A stretch of DNA of 64,000 bases from Spongiibacter pelagi (GCF_014705705.1 NZ_JACXLD010000004.1:248001-312000), one strand, 5' to 3'; counted from the first letter of the stretch, positions 25,851 through 35,231 are shown. The notes: a model not told the origin generated them from the letters alone. Numbers and translations: made by a program.

Positions 25851-27101
25851 ATGAAGCGAGTAGCCATCATCGGCAGTGGCATTTCTGGACTGTCAGCGGC
25901 GTATTACTTACAGCGAAACTACCAAGTCACCCTGTTTGAGGCGAACGATTATCTCGGTGGTCACACGGCAACCGTAGATGTTGAGGTGGCTAGCGGCACA
26001 TACGCCATCGACACCGGCTTTATTGTTTTCAACGAGCGTACTTACCCCTTGTTTCTTGGCCTGCTTGATGAGATCGGGCTGGCCAAGCAAGAGACTGAAA
26101 TGAGCTTCAGCGTGAGTAATCGCGTAAGTGGCTTTGAATATAACGGCCACAATCTAAATTCGCTGTTTTGTCAGCGCTCGAATCTGATCTTCCCGAAGTT
26201 TTACCGTTTCATTTTTGAAATTCTGCGCTTTAACAAGCTGGCAATCGCCGCATCGGAGCAGGGTGTTGTGAGTCCTGATTTGCGTTTGGGGGATTTTCTC
26301 GACCAGCACAAATTCTCTGAATTTTTCTGCCAGAACTATATCTTGCCCATGATTGCCGCCATCTGGTCGTCGGCTATCGCGGATGCGCGAGATTTTCCGC
26401 TGCATTTCTTTCTCAAATTCTTTGTTAATCACGGCTTGCTACAGGTGGCGAATCGCCCCCAATGGTATGTGATTCCCGGCGGAAGCCGCAGTTATATCCC
26501 ACTGTTAACCCGCGAGCTTTCAGATATCCGGCTAAATACGCCAGTACTTGCGGTTGAGCGGGGTGACTCAGGCGTGCAGGTGCTGACGCCCGGCCACAGT
26601 GAGCATTTTGACGAGGTGATTTTTGCCTGTCACTCGGATCAAGCGCTTGCCATTTTGGGGGCCTCGGCAAATGCCAAGGAAAAGGCTATTTTGGGGGCGA
26701 TTCCCTATCGTGACAATTCGGTGATTTTGCACACCGATGATCGACTTTTGCCGCGCCACCGTAACGGATGGGCAAGTTGGAATTTTATGTTGGCTGAGGC
26801 GGAGGATGCGCCGCCGAGTGTGACCTACAATATGAATATTTTGCAGGGAATTGATTCGCCAGAAACCTTCTGCGTATCTTTGAATCAGGATACGTTGATT
26901 AACCCCGATAAAATTTTGGGCAAGTACTGTTATGCCCATCCCCATATCAATGCCACAACCATTGCTGCACAACAGCGCCGCCATGAGATTTGCGGTGTGC
27001 AGCATACCCATTTCTGTGGCGCTTATTGGTATAACGGCTTTCATGAAGATGGTCTGCGCAGCGCGGTAGATGTGGTTAAACGCTTGGGAGTTAGCATCTA
27101 G
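25851..27101 (+). CDS. NAD(P)/FAD-dependent oxidoreductase
   Basis: A 416-residue flavoprotein of the amine-oxidase-like group (COG2907). The dinucleotide-binding motif VAIIGSGISGLSAAYYL opens the protein, and LFEANDYLGGHTATVDV and DTGFIVFNERTYPL follow. ATG 25851 is chosen over an upstream TTG (25839) because it puts the Rossmann motif at the very N-terminus. The gene overlaps the DUF1365 gene by one base, and a cyclopropane-synthase-like gene follows, so it probably acts on fatty acyl chains of membrane lipids. Related clusters have been tied to light/singlet-oxygen responses and unusual fatty acids in alphaproteobacteria; the reaction here is unproven. Confidence 0.87.
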   Translation: MKRVAIIGSGISGLSAAYYLQRNYQVTLFEANDYLGGHTATVDVEVASGTYAIDTGFIVFNERTYPLFLGLLDEIGLAKQETEMSFSVSNRVSGFEYNGHNLNSLFCQRSNLIFPKFYRFIFEILRFNKLAIAASEQGVVSPDLRLGDFLDQHKFSEFFCQNYILPMIAAIWSSAIADARDFPLHFFLKFFVNHGLLQVANRPQWYVIPGGSRSYIPLLTRELSDIRLNTPVLAVERGDSGVQVLTPGHSEHFDEVIFACHSDQALAILGASANAKEKAILGAIPYRDNSVILHTDDRLLPRHRNGWASWNFMLAEAEDAPPSVTYNMNILQGIDSPETFCVSLNQDTLINPDKILGKYCYAHPHINATTIAAQQRRHEICGVQHTHFCGAYWYNGFHEDGLRSAVDVVKRLGVSI

Positions 27102-27877
27102 TGAGTTCAGATGCTGTTTATCAGTCCCCATTAAAGAGTGGCGTTTATCGCGGCCGTATTCGTCATCGCCGATATTCACCCAAACCGCATGCCTTCTCGT
27201 ATCCGCTTTATATGTTGGCGCTGGATTTGGATGAGCTAGAGCAGTTACAGGCTCAAGGGCAAAAGCGAATTGGAAGGTGGCTCGGTATTAATTGCTGGGC
27301 GCCCATTGCTGTGCACCGGGAAGATTATCTTCGCGGATGTCAGGGTTCTTTGAAGAAAGCATTACAAGCCAAGGTCGCAGAGTTGGGCGGCGATAGGGCA
27401 CAGGTCGAGCGCGTGGTGCTGGTGTGCCAGCCGCGTTGTTTTGGTCTCTATTTCAGCCCCATTAATTTGTTTTTTTGTTACGACGCTAACGATCAAGCGG
27501 TGTATATGGTGGCCGAGGTCAGCAATACGCCGTGGAATGAGCGTCACTACTATCTGGTTCACCTGGCCACTCAGCACACCGCCCTAACGGACAAGGCCTT
27601 TCATGTATCGCCGTTTATGCCTATGGATATGCAATATCACTGGCAGGTGACGCCGCCGGCTGAGCGCTTGCGTATCAATATTGAGAATAGAAATACCGAA
27701 CGAGTGTTTGACGCCACGCTGGCCATGCGCCGTTCTGAGCTTACCGCTAAAGCATTGCGTGGGGTGTTGTTGTCGCACCCCAATATGGTGCTGAGCATGT
27801 TGAAAGGCATTTATTGGCAGGCACTGCGCCTGTTTTTGAAACGAACCCCCTTACATCTTTATCCCAAGGAGTCCTGA
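27101..27877 (+). CDS. DUF1365 family protein
   Basis: A 258-residue DUF1365 (COG3496) protein of usual length, with VYRGRIRHRRYSPKPHAFSY at the N-terminus, LVCQPRCFGLYFSPINLFFC in the middle and KAFHVSPFMPMDMQYHW. The biochemical role of the family is unknown to me. It uses GTG 27101, sharing its G with the TAG stop of the oxidoreductase gene, and ends 1 nt before the methyltransferase gene, so the three are translationally coupled. The constant linkage of these three families points to one pathway of acyl-chain modification. Confidence 0.88.
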   Translation: MSSDAVYQSPLKSGVYRGRIRHRRYSPKPHAFSYPLYMLALDLDELEQLQAQGQKRIGRWLGINCWAPIAVHREDYLRGCQGSLKKALQAKVAELGGDRAQVERVVLVCQPRCFGLYFSPINLFFCYDANDQAVYMVAEVSNTPWNERHYYLVHLATQHTALTDKAFHVSPFMPMDMQYHWQVTPPAERLRINIENRNTERVFDATLAMRRSELTAKALRGVLLSHPNMVLSMLKGIYWQALRLFLKRTPLHLYPKES

Positions 27878-27878
27878 A

Positions 27879-29096
27879 ATGGAAGCAAGTATCAGTCTGT
27901 CCGAACTGAGTTGGCTGCAACGCCTAGCTCGGGCTCAGGTCTTCAAAGTGCTCAGCCAAGTTGAGGGTGGCGGGCTTACCCTAAAAGAGCAGGGCCAAGA
28001 ATTTTTCTTTGGCGATTCAAACTCTGATCTGCAGGCAGATATTCGGGTGAATAAGCCGGAGTTTTACACCCGCATTTTGTTTGGCGGCAGCATTGCGGCG
28101 GCGGAATCCTGGGTGGATCAAGATTGGGAAAGCGATACCTTAACTCAAGTTATTCAGGTATTTGCTCGCTGTTTACCGGTGATAGAAAAACTAGAGCAGC
28201 GTTTTGCCTGGTTGCGTATGCCCGCTGAAATGATCGGTCGCTTTGTCAGACGTAATACCAAAGAGGGTAGTCGTACCAATATTGCCGCTCATTATGATCT
28301 TGGCAATGATATGTACCGCCTGTTTCTCGATCCCTATATGCAGTATTCCTCGGCGATCTTTCCGTCTTCAGCCTCAACACTGTCGGAGGCTCAAGAATAT
28401 AAAATGTGGAAAATCTGCGAGGCCTTGGAACTGGGCCCCGAAGATCATTTATTGGAAATTGGTACCGGCTGGGGTGGCTTGGCCTGTTATGCCGCCAAGC
28501 ATTATGGCTGTCGAGTGACCACCACCACACTGTCGGGCGAGCAGTTTAAGTTAGCTCAGCAGCGCGCGCTGGATATGGGAGTGTCAGACAAGGTTGAGTT
28601 CTTGCTAAAAGACTACCGTGATTTGGAAGGGCAGTTTGACAAGCTGGTTTCAATCGAAATGATAGAGGCGGTGGGTCACGAATTTCTTGGGCAGTACTTT
28701 AGCGCCTTAAATAATTTGTTAAAACCCGGCGGTAAATTACTGATTCAGGCGATCACCATTGCCGATCAGCGCTATGAGGCCTATCGGCGCAGCACTGATT
28801 TTATCAATCGCTATATTTTCCCCGGTGGTTGTCTGCCCTCGGTGAGTGTGATGATGGAGCAATTGCGCGCGCAAACCCGCTTTAATCTGGACTCGATTCA
28901 GAGTTATGGGCTGGATTACGCACGCACCTTGGAGGTATGGGAACAGCGTTTTAACGAAAATCACAGCGCACTGAATAGCCTCGGTTACAGCGACGATTTT
29001 CAGCGTCTTTGGCAGTTTTACTTTGCCTATTGCCAGGCGGGCTTTTTGGAAGAAACCATCAACTTAATCCACTTTCAGGCCAGCAAACAGCGTTAA
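27879..29096 (+). CDS. Cyclopropane-fatty-acyl-phospholipid synthase family methyltransferase
   Basis: A 405-residue SAM-dependent methyltransferase of the CFA family (COG2230). Signatures are IAAHYDLGNDMYRLFLDPYM, motif I LLEIGTGWGGLACYAAK (about residues 190-206), VSIEMIEAVGHEFL and FINRYIFPGGCLPSV. CFA enzymes methylenate or methylate double bonds in membrane phospholipids. The coupled FAD oxidoreductase suggests a product other than a plain cyclopropane ring, such as a branched or further oxidised chain; this is inference. ATG follows AAGGAGT. Confidence 0.9.
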   Translation: MEASISLSELSWLQRLARAQVFKVLSQVEGGGLTLKEQGQEFFFGDSNSDLQADIRVNKPEFYTRILFGGSIAAAESWVDQDWESDTLTQVIQVFARCLPVIEKLEQRFAWLRMPAEMIGRFVRRNTKEGSRTNIAAHYDLGNDMYRLFLDPYMQYSSAIFPSSASTLSEAQEYKMWKICEALELGPEDHLLEIGTGWGGLACYAAKHYGCRVTTTTLSGEQFKLAQQRALDMGVSDKVEFLLKDYRDLEGQFDKLVSIEMIEAVGHEFLGQYFSALNNLLKPGGKLLIQAITIADQRYEAYRRSTDFINRYIFPGGCLPSVSVMMEQLRAQTRFNLDSIQSYGLDYARTLEVWEQRFNENHSALNSLGYSDDFQRLWQFYFAYCQAGFLEETINLIHFQASKQR

Positions 29097-29132
29097 CACT
29101 GAATCCGCCGCTCGCCTGCGCAAATATTAGTT

Positions 29133-29186
29133 ATTGGGGTATCATGCTTCTTTGATTAAGCCTGTTTAAGAAGCGATACCCCCAAT
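29133..29186 (+). promoter_or_regulatory. Long inverted repeat abutting the gloC start codon
   Basis: The arms ATTGGGGTATC(AT)GCTTCTT (29133-29152) and AAGAAGCGATACCCCCAAT (29168-29186) form an about 18-bp stem with a 1-nt and a 2-nt bulge and a 15-nt loop. The right arm ends at the base before ATG 29187, and no Shine-Dalgarno is seen between. It may be an operator, an RNA element or a small palindromic repeat. Confidence 0.65.
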
Positions 29187-29828
29187 ATGAAATGCACTAT
29201 GGTGCCGGTAACGGCTTACCAACAAAATTGTTCTGTACTGGTTTGTGAAAAAACCGGTGATGCTGCGGTCGTTGATCCCGGTGGCGATATTGAGCGCATC
29301 GAAGCGGCCATTGAAAAATTAGGCGGCACCCTCAAAGTTATATTTCTTACCCACGGTCATATGGATCATTGCGCGGCGGCAGACGTCATGCGTAAAAAAT
29401 ATGGCGTAGAAATTATCGGCCCTCACAAAGAAGACGATTTCTGGATTGATAAGCTGCCCGACTGGTGTCAGATGAGCGGCTTTCCCCATGCCGATGCTTT
29501 TACTCCAGATAAATGGTTGCTTGATGGCGACACCGTTAGCTTTGGTGAGGAAACGCTAGAAGTACTGCATTGCCCCGGCCATACCCCCGGCCATGTGGTG
29601 TTTTATAGCCCTGAAAATCGCTTGGCGATTGTTGGCGATGTGCTGTTTCAAGGCTCTATCGGTCGCACCGACTTCCCCAAGGGGGATTACGACACCCTGA
29701 TTAATTCCATTACCGGTAAACTCTGGCCACTTGGCGATGACGTGACTTTTATCCCCGGTCATGGCCCCACCTCGACCTTTGGTCACGAGCGCGCGACTAA
29801 TCCTTTTGTCGGTTCTAAATTCGGCTAA
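29187..29828 (+). CDS. gloC: GloC/YcbL-type hydroxyacylglutathione hydrolase
   Basis: A 213-residue metallo-beta-lactamase-fold hydrolase (E. coli YcbL/GloC 215). The metal site THGHMDH (H56, H58, D60, H61) is followed by [25 protein letters not shown] and the C-terminal [12 protein letters not shown]. Members of this type hydrolyse S-D-lactoylglutathione in methylglyoxal detoxification. moaC starts 5 nt after the stop, so the gene probably leads the gloC-moaCDE transcript, with no clear functional link. A long inverted repeat ends directly at its start codon. Confidence 0.88.
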   Translation: MKCTMVPVTAYQQNCSVLVCEKTGDAAVVDPGGDIERIEAAIEKLGGTLKVIFLTHGHMDHCAAADVMRKKYGVEIIGPHKEDDFWIDKLPDWCQMSGFPHADAFTPDKWLLDGDTVSFGEETLEVLHCPGHTPGHVVFYSPENRLAIVGDVLFQGSIGRTDFPKGDYDTLINSITGKLWPLGDDVTFIPGHGPTSTFGHERATNPFVGSKFG

Positions 29829-29833
29829 TCGTT

Positions 29834-30325
29834 ATGAGTAATGAATTTACCCATTTTGACGCCAAAGGCGATGCCGTCATGGTGGATGTCAGTGAGAAAG
29901 ACATTACCGAACGGATTGCTGAAGCGGCGGGCTCGGTGTCAATGAAGCCGGAAACCTTGGCCATGATTGCCCGAGGTGATCATAAAAAGGGCGACGTCTT
30001 GGCGGTGGCGCGTATCGCGGGTATTCAGGGGGCAAAAAAATGCCCGGACCTGATTCCGCTGTGTCATCCCTTGATGTTGTCCTCGGTGAAATTGGAATTT
30101 CAATTAAACGAGGCGGACAGCAAAGTTGAAATCCGCTCGCGTTGTAAACTTTCAGCCCAAACTGGCGTTGAAATGGAAGCGCTAACGGCGGTTTCCGTGG
30201 CGGCACTGACTATCTATGATATGTGTAAAGCCGTGGATAAGGGCATGGAGATCGGTGAAATTCGCCTGCTCAGCAAATCCGGCGGCCGCTCCGGTGATTG
30301 GTTTGCCGAGGACAAAGCGCCGTGA
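29834..30325 (+). CDS. moaC: Cyclic pyranopterin monophosphate synthase
   Basis: A 163-residue MoaC of the molybdenum cofactor pathway, which converts the MoaA product to cyclic pyranopterin monophosphate. Motifs: [39 protein letters not shown] and [20 protein letters not shown] with KAVDKGM. The length matches E. coli (161). It overlaps moaD by 4 nt (GTGA). No moaA or moaB is present in the window. Confidence 0.97.
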   Translation: MSNEFTHFDAKGDAVMVDVSEKDITERIAEAAGSVSMKPETLAMIARGDHKKGDVLAVARIAGIQGAKKCPDLIPLCHPLMLSSVKLEFQLNEADSKVEIRSRCKLSAQTGVEMEALTAVSVAALTIYDMCKAVDKGMEIGEIRLLSKSGGRSGDWFAEDKAP

Positions 30326-30561
30326 TTAAGGTCTTATTTTTTGCCCGTCTGCGGGAAGAGTTGGCCTGCGATTCTTTGTCCGTGGACTTTGCCGGGAGCG
30401 TTGCAGAATTAAAAGCAGCATTGCTCGAGCGCGGTGTCGCGTGGTCCGCCCTTGAAGCCGACAATATTGTTTGCGCGGTGAATCAGTCTGTCGCCAAAGA
30501 CAGTCAAATAATCCAGGCCGGTGATGAAGTGGCATTTTATCCTCCGGTAACGGGCGGTTAG
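30322..30561 (+). CDS. moaD: Molybdopterin synthase small subunit
   Basis: A 79-residue ubiquitin-like sulfur carrier, starting at GTG 30322 that overlaps the moaC stop. [13 protein letters not shown] is the first beta strand region and the chain ends in the essential Gly-Gly (FYPPVTGG), which is thiocarboxylated to donate sulfur. It acts with MoaE, 2 nt downstream. Confidence 0.95.
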   Translation: MIKVLFFARLREELACDSLSVDFAGSVAELKAALLERGVAWSALEADNIVCAVNQSVAKDSQIIQAGDEVAFYPPVTGG

Positions 30562-30563
30562 TT

Positions 30564-31019
30564 ATGCGTATTTCGGTACGGGTTCAGGAAGTCGATTTCA
30601 ATCTCAGCGCGGAAAATAACGCGCTGCGAGCGGATGACGATGGCATTGGTGCTATTGCGCAATTTGTCGGCGTGATGCGCAATCAAAATGACGGCGATAC
30701 AGTGTCGGCTATGGAGCTGGAGCATTATCCGGGCATGACCGAAAAAGCGATTACCGAGATTATTACTGAAGCCAGTTCCCGTTGGACATTGCGTGCCGCT
30801 ACGGTGATCCACCGGGTTGGCAAAATCCTGCCCGGCGAGCAAATTGTTTGGGTTGCGGTATGCGCCAGTCATCGCCACGAAGCCTTTCAAGCTTGTGAGT
30901 TCATCATGGACTTTCTTAAAAGCCGTGCGCCTTTTTGGAAAAAAGAAACCTTGGCCGATGGCTCAAGCCGCTGGGTAGATGCCCGTTGCAGCGATGCTGC
31001 CGCTTTAGCTCGGTGGTAA
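30564..31019 (+). CDS. moaE: Molybdopterin synthase catalytic subunit
   Basis: A 151-residue MoaE (E. coli 150). GAIAQFVGVMRNQNDGD, MELEHYPGMTEKAI, VIHRVGKILPGEQIVWV and the active-site Lys segment FLKSRAPFWKKE are visible. With MoaD it inserts the dithiolene sulfurs into molybdopterin. It is the last gene of the gloC-moaCDE operon; a 126-nt gap follows. Confidence 0.97.
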   Translation: MRISVRVQEVDFNLSAENNALRADDDGIGAIAQFVGVMRNQNDGDTVSAMELEHYPGMTEKAITEIITEASSRWTLRAATVIHRVGKILPGEQIVWVAVCASHRHEAFQACEFIMDFLKSRAPFWKKETLADGSSRWVDARCSDAAALARW

Positions 31020-31145
31020 CCTCGCTACTAATGTCTCACTGCTAGCCGCGAACTGGTACTCCCCCATATTCGGTAGTCGGTTCATAATAGGGCTTGTGTA
31101 TACTAGCCACATCATTTCAATCTCACAGAAAAGAACAGGAATATT

Positions 31146-31622
31146 ATGAGCCTTGATCCGCGCGCATTTCGCAATGCCCTTGGCCAGTTTGCGACCGGGG
31201 TATGCGTTATTTCTGCAAGCCCGGCGGGTTGCGAACCCTTTGGTATGACAGTTAACTCCTTTGCCTCGGTATCCCTCGATCCCGCCTTGGTATTGTGGAG
31301 CTTGCGCAACGATTCTGAATGTTTCGACGCCTTTCAAGCTGCTAAGGGCTTTACCGTAAATGTGCTGGCCAGCGATCAGCTGAATATTTCCAATCGCTAC
31401 GCCCAGAAAGATAATCACAAGCTTGTAGAAGGCGATTACCGCATTGGTAAAAGTGGTTTGCCGGTAATCCGTAATGCCTTAACCAGTATGGAATGTGAGG
31501 TTTGGCAGCGCTACGATGGTGGCGATCACCAAATTCTAGTGGGTAAGGTGATTGAGCTTTCCAGCAAACCCACCGGCAAGCCCTTGTTATTTCACGCTGG
31601 AAAATACGCAGAAATTCATTAA
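31146..31622 (+). CDS. Flavin reductase-like domain protein
   Basis: A 158-residue protein of the flavin reductase/FMN-binding split-barrel family: DPRAFRNALGQFATGVCVIS at the N-terminus, GMTVNSFASVSLDPALVLWS and FTVNVLASDQ in the middle. Such proteins supply reduced FMN or FAD to two-component monooxygenases or bind flavin themselves. No oxygenase gene is adjacent, so its partner is unknown. ATG follows ACAGGAATATT. Confidence 0.88.
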   Translation: MSLDPRAFRNALGQFATGVCVISASPAGCEPFGMTVNSFASVSLDPALVLWSLRNDSECFDAFQAAKGFTVNVLASDQLNISNRYAQKDNHKLVEGDYRIGKSGLPVIRNALTSMECEVWQRYDGGDHQILVGKVIELSSKPTGKPLLFHAGKYAEIH

Positions 31623-31663
31623 GCTAGGCGTTTTCCCCTTGCGGTAAGTACCGGCCAGCTTGT

Positions 31664-32233
31664 ATGAATTTTTGTAGTGAATGTGGTTCAAAAGTCGTTG
31701 AAAAAATTCCGGCGGGGGATAACCGCCGCCGCTTCGTCTGTGACGCCTGTGATTTTATTCACTATCAAAATCCGCGTACTGTAGTGGGCTGCTTGCCGGT
31801 TTCTGGCGATAAAGTCCTGCTGTGCCGTCGGGCCATTGAACCCCGCTTAGGCTATTGGACCGTGCCCGCCGGTTTTATGGAAAACGGCGAGACCATGCTG
31901 GAAGGGGCGCTCCGCGAAACCCAAGAAGAAGCCGCCGCTACCGTTAAAGATGAAACCCTCTACCGCTTATTTGATATTCCCCATATCAATCAGGTCTATG
32001 TGTTTTTCCGTGGCGAACTCGACGGAGACTACGGCGTGGGCCCAGAAAGTTTGGAGTCCCGGCTGTTTTCCGAAGATGAAATCCCCTGGTCAGAATTAGC
32101 CTTTCCGATTGTTACCGATATCCTGCTGGAATATTTTGAAGACCGAAAAACCGGCGAATTTCCTATTCGGGTAACCAAGCCCGGCCCGCAGTGGGCCAAA
32201 GATGTGGGTTACTTTCGAAAAGAAGAGAACTGA
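31664..32233 (+). CDS. Nudix hydrolase with N-terminal zinc ribbon
   Basis: A 189-residue protein. Cys4, Cys7, Cys26 and Cys29 form a zinc ribbon, followed by the Nudix box (about residues 70-92) with Gly70, the central Glu76 and RETQEEAA carrying the metal-binding glutamates. Such enzymes hydrolyse nucleoside diphosphates linked to X; NADH, FAD or ADP-ribose are candidate substrates of this zinc-ribbon subgroup. It lies 41 nt after the flavin reductase gene, which makes a flavin or pyridine nucleotide substrate attractive but unproven. Confidence 0.88.
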   Translation: MNFCSECGSKVVEKIPAGDNRRRFVCDACDFIHYQNPRTVVGCLPVSGDKVLLCRRAIEPRLGYWTVPAGFMENGETMLEGALRETQEEAAATVKDETLYRLFDIPHINQVYVFFRGELDGDYGVGPESLESRLFSEDEIPWSELAFPIVTDILLEYFEDRKTGEFPIRVTKPGPQWAKDVGYFRKEEN

Positions 32234-32318
32234 TCCTCGCTAGTCAGTTGTACGCGCGCCGGAATCCGCGCTATTCTCATTGCAACATCCAATGACAATA
32301 AGAATGGCGGAGCATGTA

Positions 32319-33221
32319 ATGAAATCCCGATTCCTGCTGGTAGATGTGTTTTCCGATAAAGCTTTTGGCGGTGCCAAAATTGCGGTTTTTCCCGAAGCCG
32401 ACAAACTCGCCCCTGAGCAAATGCAGATTCTCTCCTCTGAATTAAATAATGACGAAACCGTGTTTATTCGCCGGGGCGAAGGGCGGGCACTGGCCGATTT
32501 AAAAGTGTTCGCTGCTCGCGGAGAAATGGGGGTAGGAAGTCACACGGCGGTTGCGGCTGCGGCCGCCTTGTTTAGTGAGAATAAACTCGATACCGCCGTA
32601 GATCACATTCCACTCAGCCAAAATGGTCAGGCGTTAGAGTTGTTCTATAGCCAGACTGATAAGGGGTTCAAAGCGCAGCTGGGCTGGAAAGTGGATGCGC
32701 AGATCGATCGCTACACGCCGAGTGCTCAAGAATTACAAGCCATTCTCGGTTTGGGCGAACACGATATTGAAATCATCAAAGCTCAGCCATTATTTGTTTC
32801 ATCGCAAAAGCCGTATCTCATTGTACCGCTGCGATCGCTTGAGGCAGTTTATCGCGCCAAATTTAATAGCGAGGCTTGGGCACAAAGCAGCGCATCCTCA
32901 ATACCCGTCGGCGATATTTTGCTGTATTGCCCAGAGACGGAAAGCAAGCAAGCTGATTTCCATCTTAAACTGCTAGGGCCCTATATTTCCCAGCATGAAG
33001 ATCCGCCGATTGGTGCCGCCGCCCCGGCGTTTGCTGCCTATATCCGCGAGATTCAAAAACTGGCCAGTGGTCGCCATGCACTAGTACTTGAGCGCGGCCG
33101 GATGTCGGTTAGGCAGAGTATTTTGCAAATGGAATTTGTACACAGCCAAACGGCGGCGCTTTCTGTGCACATTGGTGGTCATGCGGTGGTTGTGGCAGAG
33201 GGGACGATTCAAACACCATAA
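32319..33221 (+). CDS. PhzF-family protein (putative isomerase)
   Basis: A 300-residue protein with the PhzF/diaminopimelate-epimerase-like double fold: LVDVFSDKAFGGAKIAVFPE, ELNNDETVFI with the usual acidic residue, FAARGEMGVGSHTAVAAAAA and EDPPIGAAAPAFAAYI. PhzF isomerises a phenazine precursor, but most family members belong to unknown pathways and no phenazine genes are present. ATG 32319 (after GGAG) is chosen; an upstream in-frame TTG at 32280 adds unlike residues. Confidence 0.85.
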   Translation: MKSRFLLVDVFSDKAFGGAKIAVFPEADKLAPEQMQILSSELNNDETVFIRRGEGRALADLKVFAARGEMGVGSHTAVAAAAALFSENKLDTAVDHIPLSQNGQALELFYSQTDKGFKAQLGWKVDAQIDRYTPSAQELQAILGLGEHDIEIIKAQPLFVSSQKPYLIVPLRSLEAVYRAKFNSEAWAQSSASSIPVGDILLYCPETESKQADFHLKLLGPYISQHEDPPIGAAAPAFAAYIREIQKLASGRHALVLERGRMSVRQSILQMEFVHSQTAALSVHIGGHAVVVAEGTIQTP

Positions 33222-33316
33222 GAGCTAGAATTAATGCTTAAAAGCCGGCTGTTGCTTGATGTGCCTCGGCCGGCTGCGTAACATCCTGCCAGTGATTGAC
33301 TGGATCTTTATCATTT

Positions 33317-34702
33317 ATGCCCGCTGCACTTTCTCCCGAAGCCCTTATTGCCCTTGCTATAGCCTGTGCTGTACTGGGTTTGCCCTTGCTTTTTTTAGTC
33401 TGGCGCTTGCTCGCAGCTAAAGCGCAGTTGCAACGCGCCCGCGAAAAACAACAAGCTCTAGAGACTGAACAAGCGGTTTATCTGGAGCGATACAACCATC
33501 TTCAAGCGGCGAATCAGCAGCATCAAAAACAGCTTGAGCAAGCCTCTGAGGAGCTGGATTCACGCAATCGGCAAATTGCGCAGCAACAGAGTGATATAAG
33601 CCATTTGCGCAGCACCGCCGATGAGAAAATTGCGCTTTTAACTGAAACCCGAAAGCAGTTGACCGAGCAATTTGAAAGTCTGGCGGGCAAAATTTTTGAA
33701 GAGAAGCAGCGCAGTTTTCAGGAGCGCAGTACCGCGAGTTTGGAATCTTCGCTAAAGCCTTTTAAGGAACAGCTGCAGGAATTCCGGCAGCGTGTGGATA
33801 TGATCCACAGCAAGGATAACGAGCAACACGGTGAGTTGCGTCAGCAATTGCTCAATCTGCAAAAAATGAACGACACCATTAGTCAGGATGCCCAAAATCT
33901 GACAAAGGCGCTAAAGGGCGATAATAAAAAACAGGGTAACTGGGGCGAGGTGATTTTAGAGCGCGTGCTGGAAGAGTCAGGTCTGCGCAAAGATCATGAA
34001 TACCAGACCCAGCAGAGTTTTACCGATGAAACCGGACGCCGCCGCCAGCCCGATGTGGTAGTGCACTTGCCAGATGGCAAAGACATTGTGATCGATGCCA
34101 AGGTGTCGCTGATTGCCTACGAGCGTTACTGTAGCGCCGAGGATGACGCTGAAAAACAACAGGCTCTGCGCGAACATATTCAATCACTTAAATCCCATAT
34201 TAGCGGCCTCAGCAACAAGGCTTATGAGCATATTGAGGGTTTGCGAACTCTCGACTTCGTGTTCATTTTTATTCCCATTGAAAGCGCTTATATGGTGGCT
34301 TTTGAAAAGGATGCGGAGATGTTCCGCAACGCCTATGAGCAGAATATTGTGGTAGTGGGGCCAACTACCTTACTGGCCACGCTGCGCACCGTACAAAGTA
34401 TTTGGCGCCATGAGCGCCAAAATCAAAATGCTGAAAAAATCGCCAGACAGGCGGGGGCATTGCACGATCAATTTGCACTGGTTTTGGAATCTTTTCAGGA
34501 TCTGGGCAAGCATATGGATCGTAGTAAAGAGGCTTATGAAAAGAGTCTCGATCGGCTCAGTCGTGGGCGTGGCAATTTAATTGGTCGCGTCGCGAAACTG
34601 GAAGCCCTAGGCGCCAAGGTTAAGAAAACCTTGCCAGCCGAGTTGCTGGAGCAAGCCGATGAGATCGATGACGATAACACTGAAGACAACCAAGAGAATT
34701 AA
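33317..34702 (+). CDS. rmuC: DNA recombination protein RmuC
   Basis: A 461-residue RmuC. An N-terminal membrane helix (LIALAIACAVLGLPLLFLVW) is followed by a long Gln/Glu-rich coiled coil (about residues 35-200) and the nuclease-like RmuC domain with GNWGEVILERVLEESGLR, QPDVVVHLPDGKDIVIDAK and FIFIPIESAYM. RmuC limits inversions at short inverted repeats in E. coli. ATG 33317 is taken as start; a TTG at 33296 is in frame. bcp follows after 9 nt. Confidence 0.94.
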   Translation: MPAALSPEALIALAIACAVLGLPLLFLVWRLLAAKAQLQRAREKQQALETEQAVYLERYNHLQAANQQHQKQLEQASEELDSRNRQIAQQQSDISHLRSTADEKIALLTETRKQLTEQFESLAGKIFEEKQRSFQERSTASLESSLKPFKEQLQEFRQRVDMIHSKDNEQHGELRQQLLNLQKMNDTISQDAQNLTKALKGDNKKQGNWGEVILERVLEESGLRKDHEYQTQQSFTDETGRRRQPDVVVHLPDGKDIVIDAKVSLIAYERYCSAEDDAEKQQALREHIQSLKSHISGLSNKAYEHIEGLRTLDFVFIFIPIESAYMVAFEKDAEMFRNAYEQNIVVVGPTTLLATLRTVQSIWRHERQNQNAEKIARQAGALHDQFALVLESFQDLGKHMDRSKEAYEKSLDRLSRGRGNLIGRVAKLEALGAKVKKTLPAELLEQADEIDDDNTEDNQEN

Positions 34703-34711
34703 GAGGAAAGT

Positions 34712-35209
34712 ATGGCACACCCTAAAATTGGCAATATGGCTCCGGCCTTCAGTCTGCAAGATCAGAATGGCGACAGCATTAGCCTGAAAGATTTCAAAGG
34801 CAAAAAACACGTGGTGCTGTACTTTTATCCCAAGGCGAAAACGCCCGGCTGCTCGGTGCAAGCCTGTGGTGTGCGCGACAGCTATGCCGAATTTGAAGCG
34901 CGTAACACCGTGGTATTGGGCGTGAGTCCAGATCCAGTCGCAAAGCTAAAGAAGTTTGAAGAACTGCCCAAGAAAGACAGCCCCGCGCCGCTGAATTTCC
35001 CCTTGCTCTCAGATGAAGATCACGCCATTGCCGATAAATATGGCGCTTGGGGCCCCAAGAAATTTATGGGGCGCGAGTTTGACGGCATTTTGCGCAGCAC
35101 CTTTATTATCGGCAGTGATGGTCGTTTGAAAGCGATCATGGACCCGGTAAAAACCAAGACCCATGATGCGGATGTGCTCGCTTTATTGGATGAGTTACAG
35201 CTCAGTTAA
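34712..35209 (+). CDS. bcp: Peroxiredoxin, Bcp/PrxQ type
   Basis: A 165-residue thiol peroxidase of normal length. The peroxidatic Cys47 lies in KTPGCSVQACGVRD and Cys52 is the probable resolving cysteine, the alpha2-helix arrangement of the Bcp group. It reduces hydroperoxides using thioredoxin in the cytosol. The start follows GAGGAAAGT and the gene is in tandem with rmuC. Confidence 0.94.
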   Translation: MAHPKIGNMAPAFSLQDQNGDSISLKDFKGKKHVVLYFYPKAKTPGCSVQACGVRDSYAEFEARNTVVLGVSPDPVAKLKKFEELPKKDSPAPLNFPLLSDEDHAIADKYGAWGPKKFMGREFDGILRSTFIIGSDGRLKAIMDPVKTKTHDADVLALLDELQLS

Positions 35210-35231
35210 TTAACAAATAGGCCTTGGAATA

